Shown here: piece by piece, positions 1-5,305 of the stretch
How the letters are laid out: every line of letters starts with the position of its first letter
Numbering within the stretch: the first letter of the stretch is position 1
DNA from: JBLHGN01 sp047616325
GTDB taxonomy: Bacteria > Pseudomonadota > Gammaproteobacteria > Pseudomonadales > Cellvibrionaceae
Reading direction: 5' to 3'
Length of the DNA stretch: 6,344 bases
Assembly: GCA_047616325.1 (NCBI GenBank)
Contig: JBLHGN010000216.1
Span: 1 to 6,344, forward strand
Made by a program: the position numbers and the translations under genes
Notes under the pieces: model-generated
The model's database searches: none
The model's input: only the letters and a program-made list of their open reading frames with translations
Told to the model about the DNA's origin: nothing

Positions 1-291
1 GTTTTGCATATGAGCCTGTTCTGTGCCGCGCCAAACTTGTGCTTTCATGTGCAGGGAGATGCTGGCAACTACGTAAAGTATGGAATAGACTCCCAAGAAG
101 ATAGCTTACGAGCAGGGGCTCTGCCATGCGCTGAGGGCTGGGAGCAAGAAGCGCCAGAAAGCTATGGCCGCTTTTACGATGGCGACAGCGCAGAGTTGTT
201 GGCGGCCGAACGTGGCGGTTATGAATATTATTTTCAGGCACTTGCCAGCGCCATTTCGCACGGTGGCGAAACCCCTGTTACGGTCGAGTAA
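1..291 (+). CDS. Gfo/Idh/MocA-family oxidoreductase, C-terminal part (5' end outside window; early stop)
   Basis: Frame 1 is open from the left edge to TAA at 289-291. It gives about 96 residues of the C-terminal alpha/beta domain of a Gfo/Idh/MocA NAD(P)-dependent oxidoreductase, a family that oxidises or reduces sugars and related polyols in the cytoplasm. The diagnostic run is GNYVKYGIDSQE (64-99), matching the family's G-[SA]-[FY]-V-K-x-G-L-D-P-Q-E pattern. It is followed by an L-x-A-G-x-x-P segment, a W-x-x-E-x-P-E-x-[WY]-G segment, and a closing YYFQALASAI...PVTVE segment. The catalytic and Rossmann portions lie outside the window, so the substrate cannot be named. The TTG and ATG codons at 4 and 10 are internal to the protein, not starts. 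The family normally continues about 20-25 residues further; here that tail is still encoded after the stop (see next entry), so the product is truncated or the gene is decaying. Confidence 0.85.
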   Translation, partial: VLHMSLFCAAPNLCFHVQGDAGNYVKYGIDSQEDSLRAGALPCAEGWEQEAPESYGRFYDGDSAELLAAERGGYEYYFQALASAISHGGETPVTVE

Positions 292-381
292 GCATTGTGG
301 TCAATTAAGTTGATTGAATTGGCCATAGAAAGCAGTCGCACGGGTCGAACACTTCACCTAATAAGTAGCACGACAATCTAG
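292..381 (+). pseudogene. Stranded C-terminal tail of the Gfo/Idh/MocA gene beyond an in-frame TAA
   Basis: Reading on in the same frame after TAA 289-291 gives ALWSIKLIELAIESSRTGRT and a short extension, ending at TAG 379-381. This matches the usual end of the family, where P-V-x-x-[ED]-[EDQ]-A-[LV] leads into a final helix of the form (I/L)-E-(L/A)-A-x-x-S-(S/A)-x-x-G-R-T. The stop sits exactly where an acidic residue or Gln is normal, so one substitution (GAA or CAA to TAA) explains it without an indel. The match is visible by eye. Whether the truncated enzyme keeps activity is unknown, and a sequencing error at base 289 would also explain it. Confidence 0.7.
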
Positions 382-515
382 GTTGGCGTCGAACTAACTC
401 CTATCTGTTGATATTTTATACGAGTGAAGTTACACCGTAAAAAATGGCCAAGAGCAAACAAAAATGCAATAAATAGCGCCACGGTCAATTGAGGGCTATT
501 CTGAGCGAGTCGTCG

Positions 516-543
516 TACACTAGATCTCTTTTTTTCGTATAAA
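516..543 (+). promoter_or_regulatory. Possible promoter region of the POT transporter gene
   Basis: The 206 nt between the upstream tail and the transporter gene contain no convincing gene. A TATAAA hexamer at 538-543 lies 44 nt before the start codon and could be a -10 box, preceded by a run of seven T (529-535). No good -35 hexamer sits 16-18 nt upstream, so the call is weak. No hairpin strong enough to terminate the upstream gene is visible between 382 and 520. Confidence 0.25.
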
Positions 544-578
544 GCAAAAGTACAAAACAAAACCATAAAGCAACAATT

Positions 579-582
579 GGAG
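579..582 (+). promoter_or_regulatory. Ribosome binding site deciding the POT start
   Basis: GGAG lies 5 nt upstream of ATG 588. The alternative GTG at 582 shares its first base with this site and has no purine-rich site of its own, so ATG 588 is preferred. Confidence 0.6.
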
Positions 583-587
583 TGCAA

Positions 588-2396
588 ATGTCCACAAACG
601 AACTTGAATCATCCATTTCCGATGCGTCTGCAGGCCTTACCGCATCTGGCGGTAGTGGAGAGTTATTTGGTCACCCCAAAGGCTTGTATGTGTGTTTTGC
701 TACTGAACTTTGGGAGCGCTTTTCGTTTTATGGCATGAAGTATCTACTGCTTGTCTATTTGACCAAATATCACCTGTTCTCAGATTCGGCCGGTTACGAT
801 GTGCTGGGTGCATATGCGGGGCTGGTTTACGCATTGCCCTTAATAGGCGGTTTAATCGCCGACCGTTACTTAGGTATGCGAAAAGCCGTGGTGTTTGGGG
901 CGATATTGCTCACCTTGGGGCACGCCTTAATGGCCTATGAGGGCGCTCAAGCGGTGAGATACGTCGCGGGTACCGTGCTTTCCGAAGCGATCACCTTAAA
1001 CGACGGTAGCGTTATGGCGGCGGGCCTAACTGTGGCTAGTGATGTGATCGTTCAGGATGTGGGAGCTCTCAAAGTATTTTTCTTCGCCTTGGCATTAATT
1101 ACGGTTGGCGTAGGTTTCTTAAAGCCGAATATATCTACCATAGTGGGTAAGTTGTACAGCAAAGACGACCCCCGCCGCGATTCTGGCTTTACCATTTTTT
1201 ATATGGGCATAAATATGGGCTCGTTCGCCGCCACCATTATTTGCAGCTGGTTGGGCATGACCTACGGCTGGGGTTATGGTTTTGGTGCGGCAGGTATTGG
1301 CATGTTGTTGGGCTTGTTTACCTTTTTAAAAGGGCAAAAATACTTGCATGGGTACGCCGAGCCGAGTGACCCTGCCGTGTTAAAACAAAAGGCCTTTGGC
1401 CCTATCAATAAAGAATGGGCGGTATACTTGGGCGGCATTCTCTCTCTGGGTGTTATGTGGTTATTGGTTCAGCACGAACCGATTGTACACATAGCGCAAA
1501 ACAGCCTGTTAATTGTGGCCATCGTCGGTATTATTTTATTTTCCATGATGCATCACAACGAAGGTAGAACGGACTACTTTGCCATTGCTCTGGCGGCAGC
1601 TACGATGATTCCAGGTTTGATCTGGGCATTTAGTGGCGTAGATACATGGTTAGGTATAATGCTACTGGGCCTGGTGGGGTTTATTGGCTACGGTTACAAG
1701 GTTCACTCTTCGGAGGAATACAGCCGCACCGTGGTGTTGATGGTATTAATTGTATCCACCATTGTCTTTTGGTCTTTGTTTGAGCAGTCCGCTGGCAGCA
1801 TGACGCTGTATGCCGATAGGGTGCTAGATCGTAACTTCGCCGGCATTGAAATTCCTGGCCCCGCCTTTGGCTCACTCAACGCCGGTTTTATTATGTTGTT
1901 GGCCATTCCTTTTGCCATGATGTGGGTGTGGCTTGCAAAACGCGAAATGGAGCCAAATACGCCTGTAAAATTTGCCTTGGGTATATTACAGGCGGGTCTC
2001 GGCTTTGGTGCTTTGGTTATGGGGGCGGAGTACGCAGACGAATCGGGTAAGGTGGCCATGGTATGGCTAGTGTTAGCCTATTTACTGCATACCACCGGCG
2101 AACTTTGTCTATCTCCCGTGGGGCTTTCTGCCGTTACTAAGTTGTCCATCGGACGAGTGGTGGGGGTGAGTATGGGCACGTGGTTTCTTGCCACTGCGCT
2201 GGCTGAAACCGTTGCTACGCGCATTGGTAAGCTCGCATCTATCGACACTTCTAGCGTTGTAACAGCCGATACTCTCGCCATGCTGTCTACCTATACAAAG
2301 TTGTATGAGTTTTTAATGTGGTTCGGTATTGGGGTGGGCATTTTAATGCTAATTATCTCTCCTTTATTGAAAAAGGCTATGAAAGGAATGCACTAA
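588..2396 (+). CDS. POT/PTR2-family proton-dependent di/tripeptide transporter (MFS)
   Basis: A 602-residue inner-membrane symporter that imports di- and tripeptides with protons. The POT proton-coupling motif ExxER is present as E40-L-W-E43-R44, followed by FSFYG. The family TM4 motif FLKPNIS (177-183, with K179) and the PTR2 signature FTIFYMGINMGSF (201-213) are intact. GELCLSPVGLS (504-514) matches the conserved late-helix motif. Many hydrophobic segments span the rest, and the C-terminus ends in a short basic tail. The start chosen is ATG 588, because GGAG at 579-582 lies 5 nt before it; the in-frame GTG at 582 overlaps that ribosome binding site. The protein is about 100 residues longer than DtpA-type members, partly through a hydrophilic insertion near residues 120-160 between the predicted third and fourth helices. 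It is followed after 64 nt by an ACE-like dipeptidase, which suggests an operon for peptide use. Exact substrate preference cannot be read from the sequence. Confidence 0.93.
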   Translation: MSTNELESSISDASAGLTASGGSGELFGHPKGLYVCFATELWERFSFYGMKYLLLVYLTKYHLFSDSAGYDVLGAYAGLVYALPLIGGLIADRYLGMRKAVVFGAILLTLGHALMAYEGAQAVRYVAGTVLSEAITLNDGSVMAAGLTVASDVIVQDVGALKVFFFALALITVGVGFLKPNISTIVGKLYSKDDPRRDSGFTIFYMGINMGSFAATIICSWLGMTYGWGYGFGAAGIGMLLGLFTFLKGQKYLHGYAEPSDPAVLKQKAFGPINKEWAVYLGGILSLGVMWLLVQHEPIVHIAQNSLLIVAIVGIILFSMMHHNEGRTDYFAIALAAATMIPGLIWAFSGVDTWLGIMLLGLVGFIGYGYKVHSSEEYSRTVVLMVLIVSTIVFWSLFEQSAGSMTLYADRVLDRNFAGIEIPGPAFGSLNAGFIMLLAIPFAMMWVWLAKREMEPNTPVKFALGILQAGLGFGALVMGAEYADESGKVAMVWLVLAYLLHTTGELCLSPVGLSAVTKLSIGRVVGVSMGTWFLATALAETVATRIGKLASIDTSSVVTADTLAMLSTYTKLYEFLMWFGIGVGILMLIISPLLKKAMKGMH

Positions 2397-2448
2397 CAAA
2401 CAGTCATTGCTTAACACGCTGTATTACCAAAAATTCATATAAAAGATT

Positions 2449-2453
2449 AGAGG
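2449..2453 (+). promoter_or_regulatory. Ribosome binding site for the peptidyl-dipeptidase GTG start
   Basis: AGAGG ends 7 nt before GTG 2461, a good spacing. It supports the GTG start, which is also the one that gives a complete lipoprotein signal peptide. The 64-nt gap (2397-2460) contains no terminator hairpin and no well-spaced -35/-10 pair, consistent with co-transcription with the transporter. Confidence 0.6.
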
Positions 2454-2460
2454 CGTAAAC

Positions 2461-4287
2461 GTGAACTACCGCTTAACAACGCAGGTCTTAACTATTGTAT
2501 CTTCCCTGTTAATTCTTGGCGCCTGTCAGGAAAATAAAGCAACCGGCCAGGCTCAAGCCCACACATTAAATGCAAAAGACGCGGAAGTATTTCTTGCCGA
2601 CGCTGAAAAAAATCTAACGGATGTTTCTGAGTATATGGGTCACGCTGCGTGGATAGCGGCAAACTTTATCAATGAAGATAGTCAGTATCTGGAAACAAGA
2701 GCCAATACAGAAGCCACTTTATTGTCGGTAAAATACGCAAAAAAAGCGGAGACCTTTGATTCGGTAGAGGTAGACCCAGTAACGCGAAGAAAGTTGGACT
2801 CGTTAAAATTGGGCTTGGTCTTTCCTGCCCCAGACGACCCCGAGCAGGCAGGTAAACTTGCGGAGATAGGCTCAAAAATGCAGGCTATATATGGTCGGGG
2901 TGAATATTGCAACAAAGAGCGTTGCTACACCCTTGGCGACATGGAAGCAATTTTAAGCTCAAGCCACGACCCCGAATTTTTAAAAGAAGTCTGGGCGGGC
3001 TGGCGAACTATATCGCCACCTATGCGCGAGCTCTATCAAAAACAAGTTGAAATAGCCAACGCCGGTGCGCAAGACCTCGGCTTTGATAACTTAAGTGTAT
3101 TGTGGCGTTCGCAATACGATATGAGCCCCGACGATTTTGCTGCAGATATGGACAAGCAGTGGACAACAGTTAAGCCGCTGTATGAATCGCTTCACTGCCA
3201 TGTGCGCGCTAAACTCAATGAATTTTATGGCGATGAAGTGCTTGCTAAAAATGGCAAAATTCCCGCCCACCTTTTAGGGAATATGTGGGCACAGCAATGG
3301 GGGAATATATATGATTTGGTTAAGCCAGAAATGTCATCCTCTAGTTACGATTTAACGAAATTAATAGAAAAGTCCGGCATGTCTGAAATAGACATGGTGA
3401 AAACCGGCGAAGCTTTTTTTACGTCTCTTGGCTTTGATCCCCTGCCCGAAACATTTTGGCAGCGATCGCTGTTTGTTAAACCGCAAGATCGCGATGTGGT
3501 TTGTCATGCCAGCGCCTGGGATATTGATAACCTCGACGACTTGCGTATTAAAATGTGCATTGTAAAAAATGCCGAAGACTTTCAAACCATTCATCACGAG
3601 TTGGGCCACAATTTTTACCAGCGCGCCTATAAAGAACAGTCGATATTTTTCCGCAATAGCGCCAACGACGGTTTTCACGAAGCGGTGGGCGATACTATTG
3701 CCCTATCTGTTACGCCAAGTTATTTGGTTGAAATTGGGCTGTTAGATAAAGAGCCACCAGAAGATGAAGACTTGGCAATACTTATGAATCAAGCCTTAGA
3801 AAAAATTGCCTTTTTGCCCTTTGGTTTGTTGGTGGATAAATGGCGCTGGCAAGTGTTTAACGGTGAGCTTGGCCCGCAAGACTACAATAAAGGCTGGTGG
3901 GATTTACGCGAAAAATATCAAGGAATAGAAGCGCCAGTGGCAAGAAGCGAAGCCGATTTCGACCCCGGTGCTAAATACCATATTCCCGGTAATACGCCTT
4001 ATTCCCGCTATTTTCTCGCCTTTGTACAGCAGTTTCAATTTCATAAATCACTGTGTGAAACTGCGGGTTATAAAGGCCCCCTGCAGCGGTGTTCCATATA
4101 CGCCAATAAAGCCGCCGGTGAAAAACTTAAGCTTATGTTGGAAATGGGCGCAAGTAAACCTTGGCCCGACGCCATGGAAGCCATGACAGGACAGCGTTCG
4201 CTGGACGCTTCTGCCATAGTGGATTATTTCGCGCCGCTAAAAATCTGGTTAGACGAACAAAACCAGGGCAGGACGTGTGGCTGGTAA
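2461..4287 (+). CDS. ACE-like peptidyl-dipeptidase A (M2 family zinc metallopeptidase), lipoprotein
   Basis: A 608-residue single-domain relative of angiotensin-converting enzyme that removes C-terminal dipeptides from oligopeptides. A lipoprotein signal peptide ends in the lipobox L-G-A-C22; Gln at +2 suggests outer-membrane sorting. The zinc site is H379-E-L-G-H383 with E380 as catalytic base and E407 (in HEAVGD) as third ligand, the same spacing as in testis ACE. By eye-alignment from memory, the other ACE active-site residues are also present: Q278 (MWAQ), H349 (CHASAW), K505, H507, Y514 and Y517 (in GAKYHIP...PYSRYF). R516 matches the chloride-2 arginine, and WRSQYD plus WWDLR match the chloride-1 region. 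Three cysteine pairs, C150/C155, C348/C366 and C532/C544, correspond to the ACE disulfides, fitting an exported enzyme. The gene appears intact and probably supplies dipeptides to the upstream POT transporter. Physiological substrates are unknown. Confidence 0.95.
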   Translation: MNYRLTTQVLTIVSSLLILGACQENKATGQAQAHTLNAKDAEVFLADAEKNLTDVSEYMGHAAWIAANFINEDSQYLETRANTEATLLSVKYAKKAETFDSVEVDPVTRRKLDSLKLGLVFPAPDDPEQAGKLAEIGSKMQAIYGRGEYCNKERCYTLGDMEAILSSSHDPEFLKEVWAGWRTISPPMRELYQKQVEIANAGAQDLGFDNLSVLWRSQYDMSPDDFAADMDKQWTTVKPLYESLHCHVRAKLNEFYGDEVLAKNGKIPAHLLGNMWAQQWGNIYDLVKPEMSSSSYDLTKLIEKSGMSEIDMVKTGEAFFTSLGFDPLPETFWQRSLFVKPQDRDVVCHASAWDIDNLDDLRIKMCIVKNAEDFQTIHHELGHNFYQRAYKEQSIFFRNSANDGFHEAVGDTIALSVTPSYLVEIGLLDKEPPEDEDLAILMNQALEKIAFLPFGLLVDKWRWQVFNGELGPQDYNKGWWDLREKYQGIEAPVARSEADFDPGAKYHIPGNTPYSRYFLAFVQQFQFHKSLCETAGYKGPLQRCSIYANKAAGEKLKLMLEMGASKPWPDAMEAMTGQRSLDASAIVDYFAPLKIWLDEQNQGRTCGW

Positions 4288-4309
4288 GGTTAAATAAGTA
4301 AAATCAAAA

Positions 4310-4350
4310 ACTCTGAGTGCTAGCATGTAGTGCTCAGGGTATTTTGTGTG
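4310..4350 (+). terminator. Rho-independent terminator after the peptidyl-dipeptidase gene
   Basis: Bases 4310-4322 pair with 4328-4340 around the loop GCATG. The core is CTGAGTGCTA against TAGTGCTCAG with two G-T wobbles, extended outward by three more pairs. It is followed by ATTTTGTGTGTTTTT. It starts 22 nt after the peptidase stop. The A-rich left flank (TAAAATCAAAAA) would give a U-rich tract on the other strand, so it may also stop transcription arriving from marC. Confidence 0.7.
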
Positions 4351-4363
4351 TTTTTGAAAAGGA

Positions 4364-4397
4364 GGTTAATTGAGTAGTAAGTTATAATCAATTAACC
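4364..4397. repeat. Perfect 10-bp inverted repeat in the convergent gap
   Basis: GGTTAATTGA (4364-4373) and TCAATTAACC (4388-4397) are exact reverse complements around a 14-nt spacer that contains TATAAT (4383-4388). On the minus strand the repeat is followed by TCCTTTTC, so it may be a weak terminator for the marC transcript; a protein-binding site is the alternative. No gene starts nearby on the plus strand. Confidence 0.45.
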
Positions 4398-4473
4398 CAT
4401 TCTTGCTATTGCCCCATGTTTTTCGTCGTCTCATCCCTGCGATGATCACACTACTTTTATGTTTGTAAATGGC

Positions 4474-4496
4474 CGTTGATTAATTTTCTATCAACG
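4474..4496. repeat. Hairpin overlapping the marC stop codon
   Basis: CGTTGAT (4474-4480) and ATCAACG (4490-4496) pair perfectly around a 9-nt loop, covering the last codons and the TAA stop of the minus-strand gene. On the plus strand it is followed by TTTTT (4497-4501), so it could back up termination of the peptidase transcript. On the minus strand there is no T tract, so it is not a convincing marC terminator. Confidence 0.4.
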
Positions 4497-5067
4497 TTTT
4501 TAGCCCGTCTAACATCATTTGTACCGACATTATTACCAATATCATTCCCATCAATCTTTCTATCGCTGTTAAGCCCCTAATACCAAGAATTATGGAAAGC
4601 TTTGTGGCGCTAAGTAGTATCACGCTCGACACCAGCCACGCGCAGATCAGGGCCAGCACCCAATCGAAGGTGCGGGAGCCTTCGCTGTTCGCCATTAACA
4701 TCAATACAGCCAAGGTAGACGGCCCGGCAACACAGGGAATCGCCAGCGGCACGATAAAGGGCTCGCCATCAATACTTTCTCCCATAATCCCTCCCTTCTG
4801 TGGGAAAATCATTTTTATGGCAATAAGAAATAAAACAATGGCGCCGGCAATTTGAATGGACTCTTGGGAAAGCCCCAAAAATACCAATACCTGCTTGCCC
4901 GCAAATAAAAACACCATCAATACCGCCAGCGCAATCAGTAGCTCTCGCAAAATAATGCGTCTATGCCGCTCGGCGGGTACGTCTTTTAGCGCCGACAGAA
5001 ATACTGGTACGTTTCCCAGGGGATCCATTACGAACAGTAGGGTGGCGAAGGCGGTGATTGTGTCCAT
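4480..5067 (-). CDS. MarC family (YhgN-type) integral membrane protein
   Basis: A 195-residue inner-membrane protein of the MarC/UPF0056 family, close in length and sequence to Escherichia coli YhgN. It shows the family's opening FVMDPLGNVPVF, then RRIILRELLIAL, LFLIAIKMIFP, the loop motif EPFIVPLAIPCVAGPS and the closing ERLMGMILVIMSVQMMLDG. About six hydrophobic segments are apparent. The biochemical function of the family is not established; the old link of MarC to multiple antibiotic resistance has not held up. The start at ATG 5065-5067 is chosen because it gives the family's normal N-terminus (MDTITAF...) and lies just downstream of a likely promoter. A longer reading from 5181 adds 38 residues with no family match and would begin upstream of that promoter. 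The ribosome binding site is poor (only GAG in CGAGCTCCCCC). It converges on the peptidase gene and diverges from the receptor gene. Confidence 0.9.
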   Translation of the reverse strand: MDTITAFATLLFVMDPLGNVPVFLSALKDVPAERHRRIILRELLIALAVLMVFLFAGKQVLVFLGLSQESIQIAGAIVLFLIAIKMIFPQKGGIMGESIDGEPFIVPLAIPCVAGPSTLAVLMLMANSEGSRTFDWVLALICAWLVSSVILLSATKLSIILGIRGLTAIERLMGMILVIMSVQMMLDGLKTLIEN

Positions 5068-5101
5068 TGGGGGAGCTCGTTTGAAATATAGGTGGAGTGC
5101 G

Positions 5102-5129
5102 ATTTTAGCAGTAAGTGAGGGCGATACAA
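5102..5129 (-). promoter_or_regulatory. Likely sigma-70 promoter of the marC-family gene
   Basis: Read on the minus strand, TTGTAT (5129-5124) and TAAAAT (5107-5102) are separated by 16 nt. Transcription would begin near 5095, leaving a leader of about 27 nt before ATG 5067. This supports the short start for the protein. It is a visual match to the consensus only. Confidence 0.45.
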
Positions 5130-5199
5130 TTAATTCATTATGTGGCAGCATTGTGCTCGATCTGGCGCAAAACATATTCATTTGGTCGATTTGTTTTTT

Positions 5200-5229
5200 T
5201 TGAGGGAACGTGTTGTCTGTTCGTTTAAT
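5200..5229 (+). promoter_or_regulatory. Possible sigma-70 promoter of the TonB-dependent receptor gene
   Basis: TTGAGG (5200-5205) and TTTAAT (5224-5229) are separated by 18 nt and match the consensus hexamers at four and five positions. A run of eight T lies just upstream. Transcription would start near 5236, so the hairpin centred at 5249 would lie at or very near the 5' end of the message. Confidence 0.35.
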
Positions 5230-5231
5230 TC

Positions 5232-5265
5232 ACTGTAAGCCCATATCTAAAATATGGGCCACAGT
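5232..5265. repeat. Interrupted inverted repeat (leader hairpin or operator) upstream of the receptor
   Basis: GCCCATAT (5239-5246) and ATATGGGC (5252-5259) form a perfect 8-bp stem with loop CTAAA. It is extended across a small internal loop (AA versus C) by ACTGT (5232-5236) and ACAGT (5261-5265). No T tract follows on either strand, so a simple terminator is unlikely. Placement 41 nt before the receptor ATG suggests an mRNA leader structure or an operator. Confidence 0.6.
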
Positions 5266-5270
5266 AAAAT

Positions 5271-5287
5271 TCAATTGATTGATCAAT
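5271..5287. repeat. Two overlapping short palindromes next to the receptor start
   Basis: TCAATTGA (5271-5278) and ATTGATCAAT (5278-5287) are each perfectly palindromic and share one base. They lie 18-35 nt before the receptor ATG, partly beside the weak GGGGA (5291-5295) ribosome binding site. They may be a regulator site, but short AT-rich palindromes also occur by chance. Confidence 0.3.
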
Positions 5288-5305
5288 TTTGGGGATTGTA
5301 AAATC

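Noticed and set aside
521..535. T-run after TAGATCTC as a terminator of the upstream gene
   Set aside because: No stable stem of useful length precedes the T-run; only the 6-bp palindrome AGATCT is present.
378..587. Minus-strand reading frame of 69 codons with a hydrophobic stretch, antisense to the POT leader
   Set aside because: It starts with TTG, has no ribosome binding site before it or before its first internal ATG, and overlaps the transporter start region. The hydrophobic run comes from AT-rich sequence.
1703..2059. Minus-strand open frame of 118 codons inside the POT gene
   Set aside because: It lies wholly antisense to a well-conserved transporter, has no start signals and resembles no family known to me.
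3361..3678. Minus-strand open frame of 105 codons inside the peptidase gene
   Set aside because: It is antisense to the catalytic core of the M2 peptidase, whose codon pattern and motifs fully explain the sequence.
5068..5181. 38-residue N-terminal extension of the MarC-family protein
   Set aside because: The extension has no family similarity, would begin upstream of the likely promoter at 5102-5129, and YhgN-type proteins start at the MDTITAF-like position.
4592..5203. Two plus-strand open frames of 87 and 115 codons across the marC region
   Set aside because: Both are the complementary strand of the MarC-family gene and its promoter region, with no credible start or homology.
5262..5290. 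Fur box upstream of the TonB-dependent receptor
   Set aside because: The AT-rich palindromes do not match the GATAATGAT-type repeats of a Fur site well enough to support iron control.
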